From positions 1-16,634 of the forward strand of contig JALNWR010000032.1 in NCBI GenBank assembly GCA_023230795.1: a stretch of 16,634 nt of DNA, given 5' to 3'. The stretch is from Candidatus Cloacimonadota bacterium (GTDB lineage Bacteria; Cloacimonadota; Cloacimonadia; Cloacimonadales; Cloacimonadaceae). The stretch's first letter is position 1, and every line of letters starts with the position of its first letter. Under the pieces are notes generated by a model. It was given only the letters and a program-made list of their open reading frames with translations, was not told the DNA's origin and ran no database searches. The position numbers were made by a program, and so were the translations under genes. Shown piece by piece: positions 8,201 through 15,657 of the stretch.

Positions 8201-9741
8201 TAACCAGGATCAATAAGAAACTGCTTACCATTATAGAAAAACGAATAGCTGGATTGATCAGCCTGACTATGATAGCCAGAAAAGCTGTTTTCATGAGTTA
8301 TTTGCATGGTTGGTTTTGATCGGTACACTGCACTATCAACTGCGGGCACATCAGGCAATGCCGTAAGAACTGAAAACTCGGAATTCGACCATGACCCCTC
8401 ACTGATCACATTTGGTATATCATTGCTATTTAACATCTTGGGGAATTTATAAGGGTCTGAAAAGTACAAAACATAAAATTTACTACTTTCTATGTGGCCG
8501 TTTTCTATTAACGATCCAAATCCCCAATCTTTTTTTGTGCGAATGTACCATGAACATTTACTGCTAATGTTTTGGGATTCAGACGTATTTTGATAGAAGG
8601 CATATGCAATACAAGGAGTTATCGCTTCTAAGTATTTAGAATCATTGTATGCCCAGTCTTCCCCTGTGGGTGATACCTTTTGTGTCATATCAGTGATCCA
8701 TGATACTATGTATGGATTATCGAAGTAATTTACGTTGTTGTTTGATAGTCTTTTTCTGGCCACAAAGTATGGTGATAAATGTTGCATGAGAAAATTCATA
8801 TAGCACATGCTCTCAAAATATGCTCCGCTATTCGAAGTATGAAAAGCCAACATGCCAGCCTTCTTATACTCATCTGAGAAAGTTAATGGTATTTCTGCTG
8901 TAACCAGCATACTGTCCACATATGACACAATGTCTAACATTTCGTCTTCAATACTGGAATCGGTCACAGACAGCAACAATGAAGTCAATCCTAATGCGCC
9001 ATACATCGATAATCTGTATTGAATTAAACTGAATCCTGGATGCTCAGGTTGGGCACTACTTGGGAAATTATGAGCCCAATAACCGTGTTGATACTTGTTG
9101 TATGAATTTGGGAAGCTGCCTGGATTTTCAAATATTAATCTGTAATATGCTTCAGAACTCATCATTAAATCTGTGCACATTAACATTACATTCTTCAATT
9201 TTCCTAAGTTCTCATCATAAGGTGCGTAATAAGGATCGGATGTGTCCATGTTTTGATAATAATGATACAAACAATCATATAGCATCGAAGCGTTTATGGC
9301 AAGATAACCCAACTTAAGTGCTCTATCTGTACATTCAACCAATGTGTCTGTAAAAGATGCTGACAATAGAGAGAGATCATCGGTAATTGAAGCAATATTT
9401 AAGTTTATGGTTTCAAGATTCGTCAGCTGGGAACTTCCAAAAATTGCATTTTTCAATAGATATGCAGAATGTTTGATCCTCAAATAGTCTGGGCCAGGAT
9501 CATATGGTGATGAGCTTGATGACGGTGAATCTGGAAACTCTGGTTCATATTCCTGTTGGGTGGAACTTGTCCGATTCTGATATAAGAATTCATCGTAATA
9601 CTCGCTTGATGAATTTGATACTGAGTTCCTCATGTCTGCTAAGGTTAACGAATCAATAGTTACGGTGCGAAAAACCGTTGTTTGAGCGAATAAAAGACTT
9701 CCCAACATAATGCAAAGGGCGAAAAGAATTAATTTTTTCAT
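5209..9741 (-). CDS. secreted heparinase II/III-like lyase with beta-helix and T9SS sorting domain
   Basis: The 1510-aa protein begins with a Sec signal peptide (cleavage probably after A19). Residues about 85-430 are helical, with a toroid-like S-G-A-Y-F-E-S-M-C-Y motif (305-314). Residues about 478-690 match the heparinase II/III beta-sandwich: H-S-Q-A-D (491-495), F-x-Y-N-G-K-Q-F-L-I-D-P-G (501-513) and A-H-N (531-533). A Pro-rich linker (889-902) leads to a right-handed beta-helix (about 957-1205) with many N-x-I and G-I-x-V turns, closing on NNYWG. A helical-repeat region (about 1240-1365, TPR-like) precedes the T9SS type A sorting domain (1421-1510). The likely role is eliminative cleavage of a uronic-acid polysaccharide at the cell surface; substrate unknown and lyase activity inferred only from fold motifs. 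It is the last gene of the operon, 9 bp after the propeller gene, with TAGGAGATT as ribosome-binding site. Its N-terminal half is visibly more AT-rich than its C-terminal half. Confidence 0.82.
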   Translation of the reverse strand: MKKLILFALCIMLGSLLFAQTTVFRTVTIDSLTLADMRNSVSNSSSEYYDEFLYQNRTSSTQQEYEPEFPDSPSSSSSPYDPGPDYLRIKHSAYLLKNAIFGSSQLTNLETINLNIASITDDLSLLSASFTDTLVECTDRALKLGYLAINASMLYDCLYHYYQNMDTSDPYYAPYDENLGKLKNVMLMCTDLMMSSEAYYRLIFENPGSFPNSYNKYQHGYWAHNFPSSAQPEHPGFSLIQYRLSMYGALGLTSLLLSVTDSSIEDEMLDIVSYVDSMLVTAEIPLTFSDEYKKAGMLAFHTSNSGAYFESMCYMNFLMQHLSPYFVARKRLSNNNVNYFDNPYIVSWITDMTQKVSPTGEDWAYNDSKYLEAITPCIAYAFYQNTSESQNISSKCSWYIRTKKDWGFGSLIENGHIESSKFYVLYFSDPYKFPKMLNSNDIPNVISEGSWSNSEFSVLTALPDVPAVDSAVYRSKPTMQITHENSFSGYHSQADQSSYSFFYNGKQFLIDPGYYRTGWNDGRTFCRSPYAHNMLIVNPSETAQNDLLNNLGGNYRPLSAFQYYEKETVTPEEMVEDPCFREYFQKSPDLDILSLKLGYRNSDNNSLPLAQQIQIASLSRSFVRDKDLFVVFDDVTSHDEENFYDYWNLLQFGVRPSSEADIELNNNVFSVKRDSGSGFDYLEIACGSFSPYYSGTVKETSVNSLDFPNCANLPYDSHIRGKQVATAAQNPKFITVLAQRSGGTPRVLDSVTVIDSIYCTAVTSVSSSVPATETLTLIGCTDGADQAIDILDTAIETDGKMFMATKYRDAPSISLDRSIVLLNGEYLQVDDTDLLRLYNSDIKGITASYMQEKLDVVCHDTSISHPRFKIYRSGADPDQFTAIMQTAIPPVIPEPIPNPDPNYRFTSTDIIQSLAYDDQYFYVNYAWADLEAAGLISDDLLIAKGTIPQTELNTDLNIQGDIEITGNVTIAGGASMDIGPNSSVLISEGVRIHNYGLLTIDGGDSRSITMDTSGQQWSGIVTYQNAYLFCNNAIIESAMTGIQVRGTATITNSEIMNCDQGISIDTRTPFIIENNRILQNSSGIVVLNNYIASCLGYIGDNEITQNDVAVLIYNSNTIISKNDIHNNASVGLFMLRSSEPIVRECNISYTESDGTSGPEIWLLNDSYPILDDGYNDINADGIGYSLYYQSYDVPKPMKATNNYWGTTDSHQIRASIFPLQWDVNFEPYSWEPNTFFIHSGNNLFQQALAAEESGDQVLAKQLYTTIVTNEPDSLYALQSLGRLNSIYAGYPDLLSDLRGIYDAYMVACSDSILLKSAQAKYAIVDRLDGLYPDAIQVYEDLLLLSATELDSLLCLLDIAYTVQDMYYEDPGKGAHSAMSYQSNGISISTLKDAKHTVDKLWDQIMAESEDESMYNAPVPTVLELSNYPNPFNPSTTIAFSLPEESKVRLSIYNIRGQRVRNLIDGDMMRGFHKVIWDGKDNGNSLVSSGLYFIRIDSENNTLVKKVMMLK

Positions 9742-9753
9742 GATAATCTCCTA
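9739..9753 (-). promoter_or_regulatory. stop-overlapping ribosome-binding site for the lyase gene
   Basis: The junction reads TAGGAGATTATCATG: the TAG stop of the upstream propeller gene forms the start of the TAGGAG Shine-Dalgarno. This is sequence-identical to the junction at 14131-14145, as expected if the tail of the type-A gene was copied with its spacer. It suggests termination-reinitiation coupling. Confidence 0.7.
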
Positions 9754-11193
9754 TTTTACTAGGGTTATTTTTTTGGTATTCTGTGGATTGTTTGTTTCAC
9801 GAATCAGATATACTCCTGTGGGACACCTCCTGCCTTCATTATCCCGTCTATTCCACACTATATGAGCGATAGGACTGGCTGCGTTACCCATTGGGATACT
9901 TCTAACTTTCTGCCCCTTGATATTGAATATCTCGATACAGTTGCCTGGTGCTTTGTTGAGCTCACCATATCCCAGCTCGATGGTAACAGAGTTTTGTGCG
10001 GGATTTGGATAAGCTGTGATAGGAGATAAAGTTGTGGCTTGGACTTCGTCCAGGTTTGGCACTTGTCCATTAGGCAAAAGCTTCATCACTGCGATATCCG
10101 TAAAGTTCACAATTCCAACAAAGTAAATGCAGCCTTGTTGATCAAATTTTAGAATATCTGTATTATGCTCATAAAAAGAGCCGTGAGACCACAGAGCAAT
10201 CTCATTGTAATCCACAGACCAGATATTTTGTAGGCTATAATCATATTTTGCCAGTTTGGCTCTTTCCATTTGATGACTTCCAAGCAAAACAAAAAAATCT
10301 GGTGTGGATGCCACCGAGCAAATTCCGTAGAAATCGGATCCAATACTGTAGGACTGCAAGTCTCCCATTGCATCAATAGTACTTAAAATCGTGCTGAAAT
10401 TCAGGTCAATAGCTTCTACCGTATACACCATCAATGAATCGGAATTACAAAACATCGACATGCCAAAGTATTGGCTTGAGCCACTAATGTCGTATCGGTT
10501 AATAATAACTCCATCCAGATCTGCATGCAAAATACTCAAATCACCAGAACCCAGATAGCAGGCAATATAGACCGAGTTATCGTCTTTTTGCACCATGTTT
10601 CGCCCGGTAATATCCAGAGTGCTATTTAGGGTATCTGGGGGATAATAACTGGCAGCTAAAGAATCACCAAGTGCACTCATCCTAAAAAAAGCAGCACTAA
10701 ACTCATAGTTCTGAGACTCACGAATTCTCCCGCAGGCCAAAATTTCCCCACTGGGCATGCGAATAGCTTTATTGAAATGAGGCTGATAAGAAAACGACTT
10801 TTCCTCATGTAGTACAAATGATCCGTTTGCGTCAATAAAGCCAATCCTATAACTGAATGGTTTGCTAATAATAAAATGCGTCACATCGTTTTCGTCTATC
10901 TCAATACCAACAATTTCTGTAGGAAATGTGTTGCAATCAACCATTTGATGCCACATTAAATTGCCTTGGGGATCAAGTTTTATTATTAAGGGTCCGTAAT
11001 CCCAGAATTGACCCATGTCAAACATGAAACCTGCATTACCAAGGATCACAACGCTATTATCAGAGCAGATATAAACTGTTTTTGGGGTAAATTCTTCTAA
11101 TGAGTCTATCAATATCGTGCTGATATAACCTGGTTGAGCATAGCACAATATCCCGACCAGCAGACTGAATAGCGTAATAATAATCTTTTTCAT
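9751..11193 (-). CDS. T9SS-secreted seven-repeat propeller-like protein, type A
   Basis: The 480-aa product has a signal peptide ending C-Y-A before Q20. About seven repeats of 45-55 residues (about 22-378) follow, each with a D-x-x-G-x turn: K-L-D-P-Q-G-N-L, I-D-A-N-G-S, R-M-S-A-L-G-D, H-A-D-L-D-G-V, T-I-D-A-M-G-D, K-Y-D-Y-S-L-Q-N and K-L-L-P-N-G-Q. The last half-repeat before residue 378 seems to pair with strands at 36-54, as in a closed beta-propeller. The T9SS sorting domain is 392-480 (YPNP at 395-398, NIKGQ, ending K-K-I-T-L-V-K). No catalytic motif is recognisable; a surface binding role is inference. Its closest relative here is the protein encoded at 14143-15645, nearly identical over its C-terminal half. 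It precedes the lyase gene by 9 bp. Confidence 0.85.
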   Translation of the reverse strand: MKKIIITLFSLLVGILCYAQPGYISTILIDSLEEFTPKTVYICSDNSVVILGNAGFMFDMGQFWDYGPLIIKLDPQGNLMWHQMVDCNTFPTEIVGIEIDENDVTHFIISKPFSYRIGFIDANGSFVLHEEKSFSYQPHFNKAIRMPSGEILACGRIRESQNYEFSAAFFRMSALGDSLAASYYPPDTLNSTLDITGRNMVQKDDNSVYIACYLGSGDLSILHADLDGVIINRYDISGSSQYFGMSMFCNSDSLMVYTVEAIDLNFSTILSTIDAMGDLQSYSIGSDFYGICSVASTPDFFVLLGSHQMERAKLAKYDYSLQNIWSVDYNEIALWSHGSFYEHNTDILKFDQQGCIYFVGIVNFTDIAVMKLLPNGQVPNLDEVQATTLSPITAYPNPAQNSVTIELGYGELNKAPGNCIEIFNIKGQKVRSIPMGNAASPIAHIVWNRRDNEGRRCPTGVYLIRETNNPQNTKKITLVK

Positions 11194-11205
11194 TTTTTCC
11201 TCCTA
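11191..11205 (-). promoter_or_regulatory. stop-overlapping ribosome-binding site, B to A junction
   Basis: The junction reads TAGGAGGAAAAAATG. The B stop codon TAG gives a strong TAGGAGG Shine-Dalgarno for the type-A gene. It shares GAGGAAA with the homologous B'-A'' junction at 15643-15657. Confidence 0.7.
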
Positions 11206-12663
11206 ACGGGTTTTGCATATTTTTGTTGTATGTGTGTTGCGATTAGAAGAACGGAGTAGGTAAATACCATTGGGACAAATTCGTCCTTGTTTGTCCTTAC
11301 CGTCCCAGTTTGTTTCGTTATTTACCAGTTTCAGGGAGCGGACAAGCTGCCCTTTGATATTGAAGATATCTATGTTGTCGTTTCGAATCATCTGATCATC
11401 TTGCACTATTTTTATGCTGACGTGGTTTTTCATCGGATTCGGATATGCCGATATAGTGCTTACAGGAGGAGTCTGGACCTCATCCTCTATTGGCAATTGC
11501 CCATTGGGCAAGAGCTTGGTTATTATTTGTGCTCCATACAGATCATCGCCCCAAGCCCAATAGATGCAGTCTTCATTGTCGAGTGCGAGTAATGCAGCCG
11601 AGCGGGAGCCATATTTCCAATCCACTTCGCACATGTTACCTCCCTCTTGTTCCCATGACCAGTTTAATTCTCCACTGTAGGTCAAACTTAGTAAAGAACC
11701 ATAAAGGCCCAATTTCCCGCATAGATATATATTATCTGTCCCCAATATCATTGAGTTTACAAAGAAGCGTGACAAAGATATGCTAAAGAGAGGTTCAAAC
11801 ACTCCGTTTTCAAATCTATCAACTTGAATGCTATGATCGGGATACTCACCCATTACGTAAGCTATAATGTATGATGCATTGTTGGATTCTCTGCATATAG
11901 CCACATTATAAGAATGGTATTCTCCCTGTAAATCAAATCGGTTAACAAGCGTACCATCGGGATTGACTTCCAAGATAGAGCAGTTATAAGTGTGCAATCT
12001 ACAGGCAATCAAGATATTGCCATTATCCATCAGAGCCAGATCATAGGCTTCAGCTACCAGTTCTGAACTTCCCTGATCAACAGGCCAGAAAGCTGTAGCA
12101 AGAGTATCTCCCGCACTGGAAAAGCGGAAATAGCAGGCAGACGACACATCAGGCCATAAAACCCAATCATGTTGGTAAGCCTTGCCCACGGCGACAATTT
12201 CATTGTTTGGGGTGCGTAGTGCCTTGTTGAAAGTTATTGAAAAATAAGGGAGATCTATAGGATCAGATAAGGGAGCAACCACCCCGTCACTATCTATGGT
12301 TGCCAATTGAATTACGCTACTCCCAATCCAGGTGACGATAAAGGTTACGGTATCCTCTGCATCAATATCAACTCCGGTAATTGTACATGCTGGCCAACCA
12401 CTGGGATTCAGCCATTGCCTCCAGAGCAGGTTGCCGTATGGATCAAGCTTGGTGATAGCTAAATGATAATACCACCACTCATCCATAGTATCATCGACGC
12501 TAGACAATACTACTACACTGTTATCGGAGCATACATAAATAGATCTGGAAGCTATACGAACAATCGGCAGGCTCTCGTTATATACGTATCCGCTCTGGGC
12601 AAATGCCATGCTGCAGAGAGCAGCCATAATCGAAATGAGTAGAATAAGCATTGATTGTTTCAT
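11203..12663 (-). CDS. T9SS-secreted seven-repeat propeller-like protein, type B
   Basis: The 486-aa product has a signal peptide ending M-A-F-A before Q23, about seven repeats (25-392) and a T9SS sorting domain (about 405-486; YPNP 407-410, NIKGQ, ending K-I-C-K-T-R). The repeat turns are K-L-D-P-Y-G-N, I-D-S-D-G-V, F-S-S-A-G-D, V-N-P-D-G-T, R-F-E-N-G-V, L-T-Y-S-G-E and K-L-L-P-N-G-Q. Type B differs from type A in its body, with Trp-rich stretches (W-S-W-E, Y-W-A-W-G-D) and a Cys in the tail. Its nearest relative is the partial gene at the right edge: the blade-3 segment is almost the same at the DNA level. Function is unknown; surface binding is an inference from the fold. Confidence 0.83.
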   Translation of the reverse strand: MKQSMLILLISIMAALCSMAFAQSGYVYNESLPIVRIASRSIYVCSDNSVVVLSSVDDTMDEWWYYHLAITKLDPYGNLLWRQWLNPSGWPACTITGVDIDAEDTVTFIVTWIGSSVIQLATIDSDGVVAPLSDPIDLPYFSITFNKALRTPNNEIVAVGKAYQHDWVLWPDVSSACYFRFSSAGDTLATAFWPVDQGSSELVAEAYDLALMDNGNILIACRLHTYNCSILEVNPDGTLVNRFDLQGEYHSYNVAICRESNNASYIIAYVMGEYPDHSIQVDRFENGVFEPLFSISLSRFFVNSMILGTDNIYLCGKLGLYGSLLSLTYSGELNWSWEQEGGNMCEVDWKYGSRSAALLALDNEDCIYWAWGDDLYGAQIITKLLPNGQLPIEDEVQTPPVSTISAYPNPMKNHVSIKIVQDDQMIRNDNIDIFNIKGQLVRSLKLVNNETNWDGKDKQGRICPNGIYLLRSSNRNTHTTKICKTR

Positions 12664-12675
12664 TTTTCCCTCCTA
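12661..12675 (-). promoter_or_regulatory. stop-overlapping ribosome-binding site, A' to B junction
   Basis: The junction reads TAGGAGGGAAAAATG. The 9-bp spacing and TAG overlap are kept, although the spacer differs from the other four. Confidence 0.68.
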
Positions 12676-14133
12676 ATGGGTTTTGCATATTTTGGTTACA
12701 TGGCTTGTGCCATATTGGTAGCGGAGCAGATATATCCCTTTGGGACATGGTTTTCCCTCGCTGTCTTTACCGTCCCATACCGTTTCACCTTTCGTCAGTT
12801 TTAGAGAGCGGATTAACTGACCCTTGATATTGAAGATATCTATGTGGTTTGCAGCAATCACTGGTTTATCATCCTGCGTGATCTTGATATTGAGATGATC
12901 CTTCATGGGATTCGGATAGGCAGATATTGCATTTACAGGAGGAGTCTGAACTTCATCTGCCACAGGTACCTGCCCATTGGGTAGTAGTTTATACGCTACA
13001 GCACTATTAAAATATTCAGAGCCCCCAATTTCACTCCCCGCAAAGTAAATACATCCATATTGATCTATTTGTATTTTCTCTTTAGAAAAAGGGAAGGATT
13101 CATATGTTGTTATCCCGCTATAGCTTACAGACCAGATGTTTGAAATGAATTGGTCGAATTTGGATATCCTGAATCCACCTTGGATATTCATACCTAAGAG
13201 CACAAAACCATCAGAAGCTTTTGATGCTGCGAGGATGTGAGACATGTTTGACCCAAGGCTATATACTCGAATGTTTCCCGAGATATCTATGGATGTAAGT
13301 GATGTGCTATAATCACCATTGTTGAAATCAATAGTAAAAACTGCTAAGGAATCAGAATCAAGGAACATATTAGTGCCATGATACTGATAGCTGTCGCCAA
13401 TGTCGTATCGGTTGAGGATTGATCCATCCATATCCGTTTGCAAGATACTAAGACCATCAGAATTAAGATATGAAGCCACATAGACTGAATGCTCATCTAT
13501 TTGTACTAATTTAACGCAATTGTTTGCTTCATACCCTTGAACATCGGGTGGATAATATGTCGCAGCCAATGAATCTCCGATTGCGCTCATGCGAAATAGG
13601 GCTCCATAGTTCCCATAAGACTGCGCCGTAACCTTACCGCAAATCATAATCTCTCCATTTGTCAAGCGTAAAGCATGGTTGAATCTTGACGAGCCATCGC
13701 TTACAAAGGACTTGTGACCATGTAGACTATGAGATCCGTTTGTGTCTATGGATCCTACATGATAGCTATTTGGTCTACCAACCACAAAGTGCACAACGTC
13801 GTTTTGATCTATCTCTATGCCAATGATGTTGCTACAGGAGCCGTAAGTGCTCCAAATCGGCTCATACCAAATGAGATTGCCTTGGGAGTCAAGCTTGATG
13901 ATTGCTGGCATAAAAGTCCAACTAACATCATCGAAGAAACTTGCATCCCCAAGTATCATTAAACTTCTGTCAGAGTTCACGTATATAGTTTTGGGAGTAA
14001 ACATCTCCATAAGACCAAGACCTAATTCATAATCTGTTACTGAAAATGAACTAATGTACCCGCTTTGAGCAAAAACTATGCTGCAGAAGCTAAGTACTAA
14101 TAAAACGTGTATAATGCGAAATGACGTTTTCAT
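12673..14133 (-). CDS. T9SS-secreted propeller-like protein A', chimeric A body with B tail
   Basis: The 486-aa product has a signal peptide ending I-V-F-A before Q23. The seven-repeat body (about 25-390) follows type A (F-T-P-K-T-I-Y, K-L-D-S-Q-G-N-L-I-W, A-L-F-R-M-S-A-I-G-D-S-L-A-A, S-I-L-Q-T-D-M-D-G-S). From about residue 393 (D-E-V-Q-T-P-P-V) the sorting domain is of type B: YPNPMKDHLNIKITQDD is shared with the right-edge gene, and the end is K-I-C-K-T-H rather than K-I-T-L-V-K. The switch lies near base 12960. Signal peptide and body have diverged from the other A copies, so it is not a fresh duplicate. Function is as unknown as for its neighbours; the sorting domain should still allow T9SS export. 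Confidence 0.83.
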   Translation of the reverse strand: MKTSFRIIHVLLVLSFCSIVFAQSGYISSFSVTDYELGLGLMEMFTPKTIYVNSDRSLMILGDASFFDDVSWTFMPAIIKLDSQGNLIWYEPIWSTYGSCSNIIGIEIDQNDVVHFVVGRPNSYHVGSIDTNGSHSLHGHKSFVSDGSSRFNHALRLTNGEIMICGKVTAQSYGNYGALFRMSAIGDSLAATYYPPDVQGYEANNCVKLVQIDEHSVYVASYLNSDGLSILQTDMDGSILNRYDIGDSYQYHGTNMFLDSDSLAVFTIDFNNGDYSTSLTSIDISGNIRVYSLGSNMSHILAASKASDGFVLLGMNIQGGFRISKFDQFISNIWSVSYSGITTYESFPFSKEKIQIDQYGCIYFAGSEIGGSEYFNSAVAYKLLPNGQVPVADEVQTPPVNAISAYPNPMKDHLNIKITQDDKPVIAANHIDIFNIKGQLIRSLKLTKGETVWDGKDSEGKPCPKGIYLLRYQYGTSHVTKICKTH

Positions 14134-14145
14134 GATAATCTCCTA
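14131..14145 (-). promoter_or_regulatory. stop-overlapping ribosome-binding site, A'' to A' junction
   Basis: The junction reads TAGGAGATTATCATG, identical to the one before the lyase gene, and is followed in both by AAAA or AAAC after the ATG. Confidence 0.7.
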
Positions 14146-15645
14146 TTTTACCAGAGTTATTTTTTTGGTATTCTGTGGATTGTTTGTTTCACGAATCAGA
14201 TATACTCCTGTGGGACACCTCCTGCCTTCATTATCCCGCCTATCCCACACTATCTGAGCAATAGGACTGGCTGCGTTATTCATTGGGATACTTCTTACTT
14301 TCTGACCCTTGATATTGTATATCTCGATACGGTTGCCTGGTGCTTTGTGGAGTTCACCATATCCCAGCTCGATGGTAACAGAGTTTTGTGCGGGATTTGG
14401 ATAAGCTATGATAGGAGATGAAGTTATGGTTTGGACTTCGTCCAGGTTTGGCACTTGCCCATTAGGCAATAGCTTCACCACTGCGATATGCGTATAGTTT
14501 GTGATCCCAACAAAGTAGATGCAGCCTTGTTGATCTAATTTTAAAATATCTGTATTATGCTCATAAAAAGAATCGGAAGACCACAGGGATATCTGATTGT
14601 AATCCACACACCAGATGTTTTGGAGGCTATAGTCATATTTTGCCAATCTGGCATTTTCGAATCCATGACTTCCAAACAAAACAAAATAATCTGGTGTGGA
14701 TGCCACTGAGCAAATACTATACAAATCGGAGCCAATATTGTAAGATTGCAGGTCTCCCATGGCATCAATAGTGCTTAGAATCGTGCTGTGATTTTGGTCA
14801 ATGGCTTCTATCGTAAACACCAATAAAGAATCGGAATCACAAAGCATCGACATGCCATAACCCTGGCTGGAACCACTAATGTCGTACCGGTTGATGATAA
14901 CTCCATCCAGATCCGCATGCAAAATACTCAAATCATCAGAACCAAGATAGCAGGCAATATAGACAGAATTATCGTCTTTTTGTACCATGTTTCTACCAGT
15001 GGTTGAATTCCCATAATTCCCCGAATCTGTCGGATAATAATTTGCGGCCAAAGAATCGCCAAACGCGCTTAATCTAAAAAAGGCAGCATGATATCCACCG
15101 GTTGGCTGTTTTCCTATTCTCCCGCAGGCCAATATTTCCCCATTAGGCAAGCGGATAGCTTTGCTGAAATAGCATCCCCAGCAGACAAACGATTTTTCCT
15201 CATTCATAGTAATAGATCCGTTTGTGTCAATAAAGCCCGTATTATATCCGGATGGCATTCCCAGAATAAAATGCACCACATCTGCATCGTCTATCCCAGT
15301 ACCTATAATTGCGAAATGATCATCGAAGCGGGAATGAGATAAACATTGATCTACACCAGTGCCTACTATATGTTTAACATGGTTGAGAGATTGTCCCGTA
15401 TGCCACATTAAATTGCCTTGGGGATCAAGTTTTATTATCAATGGTCCGTAACTCCAGAATTGATCCATATCATCAATATAGCTTGCATCACCAAGGATCA
15501 CGACACTATTATCAGAGCAGAGATAACTTGTCTTTGGAGTAAAATACTGCAAATAGTCTATCGATATTGTACTGATATAACCTGATTGAGCATAGCACAA
15601 TATCCCGACCAGCAGACTGATGAGCGTAATAATAATCTTTTTCAT
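14143..15645 (-). CDS. T9SS-secreted propeller-like protein A'', recent paralog of A
   Basis: The 500-aa product has a signal peptide differing from that of the type-A gene at 9751-11193 by one residue (I9 for F9), the same seven-repeat body and a nearly identical sorting domain ending K-K-I-T-L-V-K. It is 20 residues longer. The excess falls at about 93-120, where I-V-G-T-G-V-D-Q is followed 20 residues later by I-I-G-T-G-I-D-D, so a beta-strand/turn segment appears twice. Substitutions versus A concentrate in the first three repeats, while residues about 215-260 and the tail hardly differ. It lies 9 bp after the B' gene and 9 bp before A'. Role inferred as for A. Confidence 0.85.
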   Translation of the reverse strand: MKKIIITLISLLVGILCYAQSGYISTISIDYLQYFTPKTSYLCSDNSVVILGDASYIDDMDQFWSYGPLIIKLDPQGNLMWHTGQSLNHVKHIVGTGVDQCLSHSRFDDHFAIIGTGIDDADVVHFILGMPSGYNTGFIDTNGSITMNEEKSFVCWGCYFSKAIRLPNGEILACGRIGKQPTGGYHAAFFRLSAFGDSLAANYYPTDSGNYGNSTTGRNMVQKDDNSVYIACYLGSDDLSILHADLDGVIINRYDISGSSQGYGMSMLCDSDSLLVFTIEAIDQNHSTILSTIDAMGDLQSYNIGSDLYSICSVASTPDYFVLFGSHGFENARLAKYDYSLQNIWCVDYNQISLWSSDSFYEHNTDILKLDQQGCIYFVGITNYTHIAVVKLLPNGQVPNLDEVQTITSSPIIAYPNPAQNSVTIELGYGELHKAPGNRIEIYNIKGQKVRSIPMNNAASPIAQIVWDRRDNEGRRCPTGVYLIRETNNPQNTKKITLVK

Positions 15646-15657
15646 GATTTCCTCCTA
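15643..15657 (-). promoter_or_regulatory. stop-overlapping ribosome-binding site, B' to A'' junction
   Basis: The junction reads TAGGAGGAAATCATG, a strong TAGGAGG Shine-Dalgarno built on the stop codon of B'. Confidence 0.7.

Noticed and set aside
9751..15645. Mobile element explaining the repeated genes
   Set aside because: No transposase, recombinase, terminal inverted repeats or target-site duplications were seen; the repetition follows gene boundaries.
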